The notes: a model not told the origin generated them from the letters alone. Counted from the stretch's first letter, positions 34,796 to 44,251 are shown. The stretch is 64,000 nt of DNA from Martinezella lusitana (GCF_900094565.1 NZ_FMAF01000018.1:1-64000), one strand, 5' to 3'. Numbers and translations: made by a program.

Positions 34796-36091
34796 TCAGT
34801 TCTTCGAAGAGCGGACGCGGCTCGACGTGCCATTGCCTTCGGAACTCGCAGGGGGCTCCTCCCATCCGAAGACGCTACGGCCGCCATAGGACGAAGATCT
34901 GTCGAATTCGCCGGCGATGATCTCCTTGAGATCGGGTCCGGTGACATATCGCTCCAGAACTCGGGACTGATCGTCCAGGCGCTTCAGCGCAGCCAGTTCT
35001 TCGTCGCGCCCAAGACGCCCCTTCTTCACCGCGGATTTCATCACGCTGATCGTCTCGTCATAGACCTTCAACGGAACTGGAAAAGGATGCCGATCCTTGC
35101 CGCCATGGGCGAGCGAAAAGCGTGCCGGATCGGAGAAGCGGCACGGTGCGCCATGAACGACTTCGGCGACCATCGCCAATGCCTTCACCGTCCGTGCGCC
35201 AACGCCAGGCGTCAACAGCAGCTCCTCGAAATCCACTGGACCGCGATCGGCAGCCGCCGCGAGATTTCCATGCAAACGCCGCATGTTCACATCCTCCTGG
35301 CGCACGTCGTGATGTGCGGGCATGATGAGATGCGGCAACATCGGTTGCGCATCGTGTTTTCTACTTGCTGGAGCTTGTCCTTCCAGCGCATTGAATTCAC
35401 GGATAATTTTATCTGGACCCAGTGAAGTGAGGAGATCCAGTTGCCCATTGCGGGAGCGCTCGGCGCGACGATCGGCAAGATTGATGATCTCACCCTGCTC
35501 CCTTCCCTCGATTGCCGCATGGGGAGAATCGAGAAAGCTCGTTAGCCCTTCGGACAGCCAGTGATACCGGCGCGCCTGGCGCCGATCGCCGTTCATTCCC
35601 TGCTGGACAACAACCCATTTGCCGTCGTCCGCCACGATGAACCCGTGCAGATAGAGATCAAAGCCATCCTGCAAGGCCGCACTATCGACTTTTGCAATCA
35701 ATCGGCTGGTGGTGGCAAGCGATGTGCCGTCGATGCCCACGCGATCGCCGATATCAACCAATTCACCCGGCGTCTTCCGTGAATGCGAGCCGCGGCCGCC
35801 GCAGACATGGATCCCAAGCTCGCCGGAAAGCGGTGTCAGGCCGCGTTTCAACGCGCCGAGGACGCTGGTCGTGATGCCGGAGGAATGCCAGTCCATGCCC
35901 ATGACAGCGCCGAAGGACTGGAACCAGAAGGGATTGGCGAGCCGGCGGAACAGCTCATCGCGTCCGTAATGCTGCACGATCGCCTCGGTGATCACGGCGC
36001 CCAGGCGCGTCATCCGGTCTCCCAGCCAGCGCGGCACGCGGCCGCCATGCAAGGGAAGATCAGCCTTTCCAGTTCTGTGTGCCAAGTTCAT
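34796..36091 (-). CDS. DUF763 domain-containing protein
   Basis: 431 residues. Begins MNLAHRTGKADLPLHGGRVP, which with GIHVCGGRGSHSRKTP and the HGFIVADDGKWVVVQQGMN stretch is the DUF763 signature. The family is shared with archaea and has no established function. A helix-hairpin-helix-like stretch (FEELLLTPGVGARTVKALAM, about residues 290-310) suggests nucleic-acid contact. Start at 36091 was chosen because the conserved TGKADLPLHGG begins seven codons later; a much longer upstream frame has no family similarity. Convergent with gcd. Confidence 0.85.
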   Translation of the reverse strand: MNLAHRTGKADLPLHGGRVPRWLGDRMTRLGAVITEAIVQHYGRDELFRRLANPFWFQSFGAVMGMDWHSSGITTSVLGALKRGLTPLSGELGIHVCGGRGSHSRKTPGELVDIGDRVGIDGTSLATTSRLIAKVDSAALQDGFDLYLHGFIVADDGKWVVVQQGMNGDRRQARRYHWLSEGLTSFLDSPHAAIEGREQGEIINLADRRAERSRNGQLDLLTSLGPDKIIREFNALEGQAPASRKHDAQPMLPHLIMPAHHDVRQEDVNMRRLHGNLAAAADRGPVDFEELLLTPGVGARTVKALAMVAEVVHGAPCRFSDPARFSLAHGGKDRHPFPVPLKVYDETISVMKSAVKKGRLGRDEELAALKRLDDQSRVLERYVTGPDLKEIIAGEFDRSSSYGGRSVFGWEEPPASSEGNGTSSRVRSSKN

Positions 36092-36248
36092 CACCCACGA
36101 TCTTCGGAAAGCTGAATGTAGTGCGAACGGCCGATTTGCGCCATCCGCACCGTCTTTTATCGAGCCCCACCGGATCCGGGACCGCCTTGCCCGACGAGCG
36201 TCAATCGTGGGCGGGATCTTCCCCTGATTATTGACAGTCAGATGGCAC

Positions 36249-37403
36249 TCAAGAGCGATTGCGCAGCAGATAGGAGCGCATTGCCGTAATGCCTTCATCG
36301 ATATTGGTGCGGCCGAAACCTATGCGGAATCGATCGTTCGGCGTCGAGTTGAGATCCGAGCGGTAAAGGCTGGCGGGCAACAGCAGCACGCCGGATCGTT
36401 CCACCAGATCATGCGCAAAATTCTCCACGCCGTCCCTCCCCTTGTAGCGCGGATAGCAGACGCAGCCGCCATCGGGCGTGTACCAATCGAACAGATGCTC
36501 GAACTCGGCAAACAGCGCCTTCAACTTTACCAGATTGGAGGCGATCAGCCGGTTGTTGCGGTCGAGGATCCTGTCGGCATTGAGCAAGGCGATTTTCGCC
36601 AGGCTTTCGCTCGGGCCGGCATTGCAGATGGAGAGATAGTGTTTCATCCGCTCCATCTTCGAAATCACCCCGTGATCGCGGCAGGCGATCCAGCCGATGC
36701 GCAGGCCCGGCAGTCCATAGGCTTTCGACATCACGCCCAGCGACAGGCCCCGCTCATAGGCGTCGGCCGCCGCCGGCAATACCGGTTTGCCTTCGACGGT
36801 CAGGCCGCGATAGACTTCGTCGCTGAAGAGCCAGATGCCATGCCGGCGGCAGAGATCCACCAGCGCATCGAACCGCTCCCTTTCAAGGACCTTGCCTGTG
36901 GGATTGTGCGGGAAATTGATCGAAATCAGCTTGGTATTCGGCCGGATTGCCGCGCTGACCGCGTCGATATCGAGCGACCAGCCGTCATGCGGATCAAGCG
37001 CCACGGCAGAGACGTCGCAGATGCTCAACGGTATCGTTTCGGACGATTGGTAATTGGGTGTCACGACGATCGCATGGTCGCCCTTTTCGAGAAGCGCATG
37101 CATGGCGATGTAGATGCCCTCCTCCGCTCCGGCGAAGCAAAGGATATCCGCTCGCTGCATCTGCAGATGCAGGCCGGCGATGATGTCGCGCAGTGCCGGA
37201 TCACCGAAGGTCTCCGTATAGCCAAGCCATAGGTTCTCATGAGTTTGTCGCTGCTCCGGCGTCGCCATATCAAGCAGCTCCGCCATCGTCATACTCTGCG
37301 CGTCGGAGGCGGTCATGTGATAGCGCGCGCTGAACTCCCACCTCGAAAAATAGGTCTCGAGCTTGAAATCTGGCAGCAGCGGCATGGTGCATTTCTCCGA
37401 CAT
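36249..37403 (-). CDS. PLP-dependent aminotransferase, class I/II
   Basis: 384 residues, fold type I. NFPHNPTGKVL, the Asp/Tyr of LFSDEVYRGL, the Schiff-base Lys in VMSKAYGLPGLRIGW (about residue 230) and RIGFGR near the C-terminus are all visible. Cytoplasmic amino-group transfer; the substrate cannot be read from sequence. Divergent from a DauR/YheO-type regulator with a 113-base promoter region, so its substrate may be a D-amino acid or a related amino acid sensed by that regulator (inference). Confidence 0.87.
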   Translation of the reverse strand: MSEKCTMPLLPDFKLETYFSRWEFSARYHMTASDAQSMTMAELLDMATPEQRQTHENLWLGYTETFGDPALRDIIAGLHLQMQRADILCFAGAEEGIYIAMHALLEKGDHAIVVTPNYQSSETIPLSICDVSAVALDPHDGWSLDIDAVSAAIRPNTKLISINFPHNPTGKVLERERFDALVDLCRRHGIWLFSDEVYRGLTVEGKPVLPAAADAYERGLSLGVMSKAYGLPGLRIGWIACRDHGVISKMERMKHYLSICNAGPSESLAKIALLNADRILDRNNRLIASNLVKLKALFAEFEHLFDWYTPDGGCVCYPRYKGRDGVENFAHDLVERSGVLLLPASLYRSDLNSTPNDRFRIGFGRTNIDEGITAMRSYLLRNRS

Positions 37404-37411
37404 CTATGGTG

Positions 37412-37423
37412 ACCGGTACCGGT
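37412..37423. promoter_or_regulatory. 12-bp palindrome ACCGGTACCGGT
   Basis: Perfect palindrome 9 bases upstream of the aminotransferase start codon. Its position over the likely leader or ribosome-binding region makes it a possible operator or a hairpin in the leader. Confidence 0.35.
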
Positions 37424-37461
37424 TGGCACCAACTCCCTACGGCCGCAAAACTAGAAGCGAG

Positions 37462-37476
37462 TTGACAAATTGTCAA
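37462..37476. promoter_or_regulatory. Palindromic operator candidate TTGACAAATTGTCAA
   Basis: Perfect inverted repeat of TTGACA and TGTCAA with AAT between, centred in the 113-base region dividing the aminotransferase and the DauR/YheO-type regulator. Its left arm also reads as a -35 hexamer for the plus-strand regulator, which fits autorepression. Confidence 0.5.
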
Positions 37477-37516
37477 ATACAGAGTTTTTGTCTATTCCCT
37501 TAGCTGGAGTGCAGCG

Positions 37517-38191
37517 ATGCCAGGAAAGACAGCCTCGAACATGCATGGATCGACTGCAAGCGAGGACATTATGGTCTTCGCGCCCATTGCCGAGGCGGTG
37601 GCGACCTTGCTCAAGCCACATGCAGAAGTCGTCATCCACGATCTGAGAACGCAGACGATCGCCTATATCGCCAACAACCTGTCGCGGCGCGAAGTCGGCG
37701 GCTCGTCGCTTGCAGAGTTGAAAGATATTGGGTCTTTGGGCGCAGATGTCATCGGTCCTTATCGGAAGACGAATTTCGACGGGCGCCAACTCAAGTCCAT
37801 CACCTCAGTGCTGCGGAACACGGCCGGCGAGCCGTTCGGACTGCTATGCATCAATTTCGATATAGCACCGATCGAAGCGGCACGGGACGCGCTGAACCTC
37901 CTGGCGGCATTTCAGGGTGCCGGGGCGCAGCCATCCGCGCTTTTCCGCGCCGATTGGCAGGAGACGGTCAATGCCGCGATCGCGGATTTTCTCGGTGAAC
38001 GGGGGCTGGCCGCCTCCGCACTCGCCAGGGAAGACCACGCCGCCCTCGTCGAGATGCTGGAACAGGAGGGCTACTTTTCCATCCGCAATCTCGTCCCCTA
38101 TCTCGCCCGGTTGCTCGGCATTTCACGGGCAACCGTCTACAAGCATCTGCGCGAGGCTCGACAAAAGAAGCTGCAGACGACGAACGCCTGA
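37517..38191 (+). CDS. DauR/YheO-type transcriptional regulator (PAS-like plus HTH)
   Basis: 224 residues. The N-terminal YheO PAS-like domain spans about 20-120 (FAPIAEAVATLLKPHAEVVIHDL, read in parts, then NFDGRQLKSITSVLRN and FGLLCINFD). The C-terminal HTH_22 region spans about 165-220 (VPYLARLLGISRATVYKHLR). DauR represses D-arginine catabolism in Pseudomonas; relatives control amino acid genes. GGAG at 7 bases precedes the ATG. Divergent from the aminotransferase, so that gene is the likely target. Confidence 0.85.
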   Translation: MPGKTASNMHGSTASEDIMVFAPIAEAVATLLKPHAEVVIHDLRTQTIAYIANNLSRREVGGSSLAELKDIGSLGADVIGPYRKTNFDGRQLKSITSVLRNTAGEPFGLLCINFDIAPIEAARDALNLLAAFQGAGAQPSALFRADWQETVNAAIADFLGERGLAASALAREDHAALVEMLEQEGYFSIRNLVPYLARLLGISRATVYKHLREARQKKLQTTNA

Positions 38192-38231
38192 GGCGCCTGT
38201 GGCGCTCGGTGGCCGAACGGTGATGGCGAAC

Positions 38232-38975
38232 TCAGGCCGATGCGGAGATTGGAGCAAAATCGCTCATCGCGCCGGAAAAGGACTTCGGTAGGGGCGAGGC
38301 ATAGGAGCTGCGTTTGCTGGTTGAGAGGCCGAGTGAAACGAGCGCTTCGGCCTGTTTGACCGCCGCGGCCACGCCGTCCACCACCGGGACGCCGTAGATC
38401 TCCTGCAATTCCCGCGCAAGATCCGTCATGCCGGCACAGCCGAGCACGATCGCCTCCGCACCGTCATCGGTGAGCGCGCGTTCGATTTCCGCCCGTAATT
38501 TTCCGATCGCGCCGGAAGACGCATTCTCAAGTTCCAGAACCGGGATATCGGACGCGCGCACCCTGGCGCGACCACCCATGCCATAACGCTGGACGAGGTT
38601 ATCGATCAGGATCCGCGACCGCTCCAGCGTGGTCACCACGCTGAATCGTTGCGCCAGGAAAGCAGCCGTTGCGACGGCCGATTCGCAGAGCCCGACAACC
38701 GGAACATCGCAAAACATGCGTGCCGCCTCGAGGCCGGTATCATCGAAACAGCAGATGATCGCGGCATCGTAGCCTGCGGCCTGCCGTTCCTTCAGTTCGC
38801 GCAGCAGGCCGGGCACGGCAAGGGCTCCATCATAATAGCCTTCGATGGAGGCCGGTCCCATCTGCGAGGTGGCGGCGATGATTTCGGTGCCGGCAGCCGC
38901 AACCGCGCGTGCTGCTATCGCCGCCTTTTCGGTCATGGAGGCGGTCGTATTCGGATTGATAAGCAATAGGCGCAT
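38232..38975 (-). CDS. Asp/Glu/hydantoin racemase family protein
   Basis: 247 residues. MRLLLINPNTTASMTEK is the family start; the two catalytic Cys positions appear in IICCFDDTGLEAAR (about 75) and LGCAGMTDLA (about 185). Such enzymes racemise hydantoins, aspartate or glutamate, or act as maleate/allantoin-type isomerases. ATG at 38975 is only 4 bases after the permease stop, so it is the last gene of the importer operon. That placement supports a role in processing the imported compound. Confidence 0.88.
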   Translation of the reverse strand: MRLLLINPNTTASMTEKAAIAARAVAAAGTEIIAATSQMGPASIEGYYDGALAVPGLLRELKERQAAGYDAAIICCFDDTGLEAARMFCDVPVVGLCESAVATAAFLAQRFSVVTTLERSRILIDNLVQRYGMGGRARVRASDIPVLELENASSGAIGKLRAEIERALTDDGAEAIVLGCAGMTDLARELQEIYGVPVVDGVAAAVKQAEALVSLGLSTSKRSSYASPLPKSFSGAMSDFAPISASA

Positions 38976-38979
38976 GATC

Positions 38980-39801
38980 TCAGCTCTTCTTGGCCTGACG
39001 GCGGCCAAGCATGGTCATAATTGCGAGCGCCAGGAGAATGATGGTGAAGGAGAAGAGCGTCGTCACCGTTCCGAGCGCATAGAGCACCGGCGTCGTGACA
39101 TTCGTCGTCATCCCGTAGATTTCGAGGGGTAGGGTGTTGTAGGTGCCCGACGTCATCAAAGTACGGGCGAATTCGTCATAGGACAGAGTGAAGCCGAACA
39201 GGCCGACGCCGATCAGGCTCGGCGCGATCATCGGCAGCACGACATGGCGGAAGGTCTGCCACGACGTGGCGCCCAGGTCCCGCGCAGCTTCTTCATATGC
39301 TGGCGAGAAGCGGTTGAAGACGGCGAACATGATCAGCACGCCGAAGGGCAAGGTCCAGGTCAGATGCGCGCCGAAGGCCGAGGAATACCAGGCGGGGGCA
39401 AGACCGCCCTGCTGGAAGACCACGCCGATGCCGAGCGAGATGATGATCGACGGCACCACGAGGCTCGCGACCGTGGCATAGAACAGAAATGTCGATCCGC
39501 GGAACCGGCGGCGAAAAGCAAGGCCTGCCAACAGCGAGACGACGACGGTCACGATCATCACCATGATGCCGAGGATCAGGGATCGCTGGAACGAGGCGCC
39601 GAAATCGCCGACCGCCTGCTTCTCGAAGAGATTGGCGAACCAATGCAGCGACATCCCGTTCAACGGAAAGGTCAGGCCGCCATCTGGACCCTGGAAGGAC
39701 AGGATGACGATCGCCGACAGCGGGCCGTAAAGGAACAGCACGAAAATGGTGAAGAAGATCGCCAGGACATAAAATTCCAGGCTGCGCTTTTCGTGGTTCA
39801 T
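38980..39801 (-). CDS. Spermidine/putrescine-type ABC permease (PotC-like)
   Basis: 273 residues, six membrane segments from FYVLAIFFTIFVLFLYGPLS. The EAA loop is visible at AYEEAARDLGATSWQTFRHVV and ends in a basic tail RRQAKKS. It begins one base after the stop of the PotB-like gene, indicating coupled translation. Confidence 0.9.
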   Translation of the reverse strand: MNHEKRSLEFYVLAIFFTIFVLFLYGPLSAIVILSFQGPDGGLTFPLNGMSLHWFANLFEKQAVGDFGASFQRSLILGIMVMIVTVVVSLLAGLAFRRRFRGSTFLFYATVASLVVPSIIISLGIGVVFQQGGLAPAWYSSAFGAHLTWTLPFGVLIMFAVFNRFSPAYEEAARDLGATSWQTFRHVVLPMIAPSLIGVGLFGFTLSYDEFARTLMTSGTYNTLPLEIYGMTTNVTTPVLYALGTVTTLFSFTIILLALAIMTMLGRRQAKKS

Positions 39802-39802
39802 C

Positions 39803-40714
39803 TCAAAGCTCCTTGCGGATATCGACGATGCGCAGGATGGCGGCGACCATCAGCAGCACGACGACGAGCAGCACCACGGCATTGGCGGCCGCAGCCGGAT
39901 ATTGCAGCAGCGACATCTGGTTCTTCATCATCAGGGCGATGGACGCGCTCTGGCCGCCGGACATCACCTGCACGGTCGAAAAATCCGCCATGACGAGGGT
40001 GACGACGAAGATGCTGCCGATCGCCATGCCGGGCTTGGCAAGCGGGATCACCACGTTCCAGAGCACCTGCCATCCGCTGGCGCCGGCGTCGCGAGCGGCC
40101 TCGAACAGCGAGCGATCGATGCGCATCAGCGTGTTGAAGATCGGCGTCACCATGAACAGCGTATAGAGGTGCACCATGGCCAGCACGACGGCGAAATCCG
40201 AATAGAGCAGCCATTCGATCGGCTTCGGTATGAGGCCCAGCTCGATCAACGTCGAATTGACCAGCCCGTTGCGCCCGAGCACCGGGATCCACGAGATCAT
40301 GCGGATGATGTTCGATGTCATGAACGGCACGGTGCAGACGAGAAAGAGGATCATCTGGGTCGATGTGCGGCGGATGTGGAAAGCGAGGAAATACGCGACC
40401 CAGAAGCCGATGAATAGTGTCAGACCCCAGACAATGACAGTGAATTTCAATGTGTTGAGGTAGGTTTTCCAAGTAACCCATGAACCTAGCGTGTCGGTGT
40501 AGTTCGTGGTCAGGAAGGCGGGATAGAGGCCGGCGAAATCATAGTCCCAGAAACTGACCACGCCGATCATCGCGATCGGCAACAGGAAGAAGAAGCCGAG
40601 GATCAGAAAGAGCGGCGTTGCCTGGAGATAGGAAACGAGCCCCAGGGGCACGCGAAAGCTGCGCCCTGATTTTGCTGTTGCTTGGTCCGTTTCTGATGAA
40701 GCGATCGTCGCCAT
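39803..40714 (-). CDS. Spermidine/putrescine-type ABC permease (PotB-like)
   Basis: 303 residues. LQATPLFLILGFFFLLPIAM opens the membrane region, with six segments in all and an EAA loop at SLFEAARDAGASGWQVLWNV. Pairs with the PotC-like permease. A C-rich/G-rich hairpin region (about 40742-40773) separates it from the binding-protein gene upstream. Confidence 0.9.
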   Translation of the reverse strand: MATIASSETDQATAKSGRSFRVPLGLVSYLQATPLFLILGFFFLLPIAMIGVVSFWDYDFAGLYPAFLTTNYTDTLGSWVTWKTYLNTLKFTVIVWGLTLFIGFWVAYFLAFHIRRTSTQMILFLVCTVPFMTSNIIRMISWIPVLGRNGLVNSTLIELGLIPKPIEWLLYSDFAVVLAMVHLYTLFMVTPIFNTLMRIDRSLFEAARDAGASGWQVLWNVVIPLAKPGMAIGSIFVVTLVMADFSTVQVMSGGQSASIALMMKNQMSLLQYPAAAANAVVLLVVVLLMVAAILRIVDIRKEL

Positions 40715-40791
40715 AGCCCGGTTTCTCCGTTAGCGGCTTCCTCCCCCCAACGTGGGCGGGGAGAGGATTTAATGGGTAGAGGCGGTACCGA

Positions 40792-42090
40792 TTAGGCCGC
40801 GATGAATTCGTTCCAGCGGCGGACCATGTAGCGGTCTTCGTCCATGACCGAGTTCCAGCAAGCAACCGCGCCCATGCGGGCCTCGAAGGAACCGCCGTCG
40901 CGAACGGCGCCGGCCTTCTCCATGACCTTGCCTTCCGGAGACAGGATATCGCCCTGCGCCGGCTTGCCTTCGATCCAGTAGCCCCATTCGTCGGCCGACA
41001 TGAAGCCCTTGGCGGTTTCCATGCAGGCGGAATAGTAGCCTTGGCGGTTGAGGTAGCCGCCGACCCAGCCGGACGTGTACCAGTTGATGTATTCATAGGC
41101 GGCGTCGAGCTGGGCGCCCTTCAGATGCGAGGCGAGGCCGAGACCGCCGCCCCAGGCGCGATAGCCTTCCTTGAGCGGCTGGAAGGTGCAGGCGATGCCC
41201 TTCGAGCGAACGGCAGCGACAGCCGGCGACCACATCGACTGGATGACGACTTCGCCTGAGGCCATCAGGTTGACGCTTTCGTCGAAGGACTTCCAGAAGG
41301 CGCGGAACTGGCCTTCACCCTTGGTCTTGATCAGGAAATCGATCGTCTTGTCGATTTCCGCCTTCGTCATGTTGCCCTTGTTGGCATATTTGATCTTGCC
41401 GGCGGCTTCCATGATCATTGCGGCATCCATAATGCCGATCGACGGGATGTTGAGGATGGCGGTCTTGCCCTTGAAGGCCGGGTCGAGAATATCGGCCCAG
41501 CTGGTGATCGGACGGCCTGTCAGGTCGGGACGAATGCCGAGCGTGTCGGCGTTATAGATGGTCGGAACCATCGTCATCCACTGCGTCGGCTCCTTGGCGA
41601 ATTTCTTGGAACCCTGGCCTTCGACGAAACCGACCGTGTGCGGCGCCGTGCCCTGAGCGATGACGCTGTCCGGCTTCAGCTTGCCGTTGATGAACAGCGG
41701 TACGATCTTGTCGTAATATTTCAGCTTCTTGACATCCATCGGCTGTAGGACGCCGACGGGGAACACCTTCTTGGCGATCCAGTATTCGATGTCGGCGATG
41801 TCGTAGCTGTTCGGCTGCGTGACGGCGCGCTGAGCGGCAGCGTCGGAATCGGTCGCGGTCATCTCCAGCGTGATGCCGAGATCAGCCTTGCACTTCTCGG
41901 CAATGGCATTGATGTTCGAAACTCCGCTGCCGAACTGGCGCAGCGTGATGTTCGACTGTGCCCAGATGGTCGGAAAGCCGGTGATGAGGCCGGAGCCTGC
42001 GATGGCGCCGGCGGCAGCAGCGCCGGTCTTCAGCAATGAACGGCGGGAAATGCCCTTTGCTGCCTTGGTAGTCTTCGTTTCAGTGGTCAT
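40792..42090 (-). CDS. Spermidine/putrescine-type ABC substrate-binding protein
   Basis: 432 residues. A Tat-type signal is present: GISRRSLLKTGAAAAGAIAG with twin Arg, then a cleavage site near WAQSN. The mature part (NITLRQFGSGVSNINAIAE, DIADIEYWIAKK, and WGGGLGLASHLKGAQLDAAY) matches the PotD/family 1-like group. ATG at 42090 follows AGGGGAA. Second gene of the importer operon. The ligand is probably a nitrogen compound handled by the neighbouring racemase and amidohydrolases rather than a polyamine (inference). Confidence 0.9.
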   Translation of the reverse strand: MTTETKTTKAAKGISRRSLLKTGAAAAGAIAGSGLITGFPTIWAQSNITLRQFGSGVSNINAIAEKCKADLGITLEMTATDSDAAAQRAVTQPNSYDIADIEYWIAKKVFPVGVLQPMDVKKLKYYDKIVPLFINGKLKPDSVIAQGTAPHTVGFVEGQGSKKFAKEPTQWMTMVPTIYNADTLGIRPDLTGRPITSWADILDPAFKGKTAILNIPSIGIMDAAMIMEAAGKIKYANKGNMTKAEIDKTIDFLIKTKGEGQFRAFWKSFDESVNLMASGEVVIQSMWSPAVAAVRSKGIACTFQPLKEGYRAWGGGLGLASHLKGAQLDAAYEYINWYTSGWVGGYLNRQGYYSACMETAKGFMSADEWGYWIEGKPAQGDILSPEGKVMEKAGAVRDGGSFEARMGAVACWNSVMDEDRYMVRRWNEFIAA

Positions 42091-42119
42091 GTCAGTTCCC
42101 CTTTTGTGATGCTTAGGAT

Positions 42120-43208
42120 TCATGCGGAAATGCGACCGAGGAGGATGGCATCCTCCATGCCCCAACTCAGAGAGACGGCATCGCCGACCGATAGGAATTT
42201 GGCGGCGCTATCGTCGTTGCTTGCGATAACGGTGAAATCGTCGCTGCCGGCGCCGATGACGGTAATCTTCACCGTCGCTCCGCGGTATTCGATGTTGGAG
42301 ACGACGCCATTGAAGCCGAGGCCCTTTTCGGCGGATTGCGAAAGGCGGACGCGATCGGTGCGGATACCGAAGTCGACCGGCTCTCCGACCTGGCGACCGG
42401 CGCCCCGCACGGAAAAGCTTTGTCCTTCCGGCGCGGTCATGGTGATGATGCCGTCATCGCTCGCCGTCACCCGGCCGGACAGCACATTGTGGTCGCCCAT
42501 GAAGCGCGCAACGAAGGCAGTCGCAGGACGTTCGAAAACCTCTCGCGGCGAAGCCGCCTGCTCGATGCGGCCGTCGTTCATGATGACCATGATGTCGGCA
42601 AGCGCCATCGCCTCTTCCTGGCTGTGCGTGACATGGACGAAGGTGATGCCCAGCGTCTTCTGCAGCTTTTTCAGCTCGGCGCGCATGCGGATCTTCAGGA
42701 ACGGATCGAGCGCCGACAAGGGCTCGTCCAGCAGCAACGCCTCGGGATCGGTGATCAGGGCGCGAGCGAGCGCCACGCGCTGTTGCTGGCCGCCCGAAAG
42801 CTGGGCCGGACGGCGGGTCGCATAGGCTTCCATCTGCATGAGCTTCAGCATTTCGAGCGCCTTGGCGCGACGCTCCTCCTTGGCGACACCTTTCATCTTC
42901 AGGCTGAAGGCGACGTTGTCGATGAGATCGAGATGCGGAAACAGCGCGTAGGACTGGAACATCATCGCCGTGCCGCGCTTGGCAGGCGGAAAATCGGTGA
43001 CGACGATATTTCCCAGCCGGACATCGCCCGACGAAATGCTTTCATGCCCCGCGATCATGCGCAGGGTCGATGTCTTGCCGCAGCCGGACGGGCCGAGAAA
43101 GCAACAATAAGACCCTGCCGGTATTTTGAGGCTGATCGCATGCACTGCCGTCGTCGTGCCGTAGACCTTCGAAACGGACGCTATATCTATCTCTGCCGCT
43201 TTCGACAT
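42120..43208 (-). CDS. Spermidine/putrescine-type ABC ATP-binding protein (PotA-like)
   Basis: 362 residues. Walker A GPSGCGKTSTLRMIAG, Q-loop MFQSYALFPHLD, signature LSGGQQQRVALARAL, Walker B LLLDEPLSALD, switch His in VHVTHSQEEA; a C-terminal TOBE domain follows (about 270-355). The second of two adjacent ATG codons (43208) is better spaced from AAGGGG than the first (43211). First gene of the five-gene minus-strand operon, divergent from the GntR regulator. Confidence 0.92.
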   Translation of the reverse strand: MSKAAEIDIASVSKVYGTTTAVHAISLKIPAGSYCCFLGPSGCGKTSTLRMIAGHESISSGDVRLGNIVVTDFPPAKRGTAMMFQSYALFPHLDLIDNVAFSLKMKGVAKEERRAKALEMLKLMQMEAYATRRPAQLSGGQQQRVALARALITDPEALLLDEPLSALDPFLKIRMRAELKKLQKTLGITFVHVTHSQEEAMALADIMVIMNDGRIEQAASPREVFERPATAFVARFMGDHNVLSGRVTASDDGIITMTAPEGQSFSVRGAGRQVGEPVDFGIRTDRVRLSQSAEKGLGFNGVVSNIEYRGATVKITVIGAGSDDFTVIASNDDSAAKFLSVGDAVSLSWGMEDAILLGRISA

Positions 43209-43380
43209 CATCTTCCCCTTTTGTCTGGGAAAGACAGTGCATCAATCGTGCCAGTTTTGCTGCGCCGCACTAACTGTTTGCGATCTTTGTATTTTTATAG
43301 AGATCTAAAATAAATACCCTTCACGAGGCAATCGACCGTCTGCACATGAAATAGGCTATTGTCCTCGATAAGTGCAGATA

Positions 43381-43392
43381 ATTGTATACGAT
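43381..43392. promoter_or_regulatory. Candidate GntR (FCD) operator ATTGTATACGAT
   Basis: Near-palindromic site centred on GTATAC in the 268-base divergent region between the PotA-like gene and the GntR regulator, about 85 bases before the regulator's ATG. FCD-class GntR proteins often bind TTGTATACAA-like sequences. Confidence 0.35.
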
Positions 43393-43476
43393 TTGACTTT
43401 ATTTATGCATCAAATTCCGTTTAACTTTTGCAGCAAACCGCGATATCATTTCTCTGATAATCAGGTATGCGATTTC

Positions 43477-44190
43477 ATGAATTCTCAAGCAGACGCGCTG
43501 CAGGCGCCCGGCGACTCCACGGAAAACGGTGCACAACAGATCCGCGATGCCCTTCGCGAGGCAATCGTCGAGCGCAGGCTCTCGCCCGGTACGAAACTAT
43601 CCGAGAGCGATGTGGGCAGCCTGTTCAATGTCAGCCGCACACTGGCGCGCGCCGCCCTGCAGGCTCTTTCCTATGAGGGTCTCGTCAGCGTCGAGAAGAA
43701 CAGAGGTGCCTTTGTCGCCTACCCTTCCCCCGATGAGGCCAGACAGATCTTCGCGGCTCGCCGTCTGGTGGAGCCCGGCATTCTCAAATCTGCGGCCGAA
43801 CGTATCACGCCGGCTCAGCTCAAGCACCTGAGGCAGCTCCTCATAGAAGAAGGGCGGCTGATGAGCGAGCGTGGTCAATCCGCTCGTCGCGCCGAGATCA
43901 AGGCATCAGGCGATTTCCATCTGATGCTGGCTTCGATTTCCGGCAACCTCATCATGCAGCGTTTCATGGAAGAGCTGGTCGCGCGCTCCTCGCTGGTGAT
44001 CGCACTCTACGGCCAGTCGAGCGCCTCGAGCTGTGGCCATGCTGAACATGGCGGCATCATCACCGCGCTCGAACGCAAGGATATCGATACGGCCTGCCAT
44101 CTCATGCTTCATCATATCGCGCATATCGAAGCCGATCTCGATCTGCGCGAGCGCAAGAGCTTTGGCCTCAAGGAAGCCTTCGAGCGCTAA
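43477..44190 (+). CDS. GntR-family transcriptional regulator (FCD class)
   Basis: 237 residues. A winged helix at about 20-85 (QIRDALREAIVERRLSPGTK, then LFNVSRTLARAALQAL) is followed by an FCD ligand domain (about 95-225) whose metal-binding His/Asp positions fall in SGDFHLMLASISGN, CGHAEHGGIITAL and MLHHIAHIE. The ATG at 43477 is used; the frame is open further upstream without recognisable sequence. It sits between the importer operon and the amidohydrolase genes and probably represses both. Confidence 0.88.
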   Translation: MNSQADALQAPGDSTENGAQQIRDALREAIVERRLSPGTKLSESDVGSLFNVSRTLARAALQALSYEGLVSVEKNRGAFVAYPSPDEARQIFAARRLVEPGILKSAAERITPAQLKHLRQLLIEEGRLMSERGQSARRAEIKASGDFHLMLASISGNLIMQRFMEELVARSSLVIALYGQSSASSCGHAEHGGIITALERKDIDTACHLMLHHIAHIEADLDLRERKSFGLKEAFER

Positions 44191-44251
44191 GGGGTCGCCC
44201 ATATCGGTGCGGCACCCGAACGATTGAGTTTCAGCAGTGAAGGAGAAAGAT

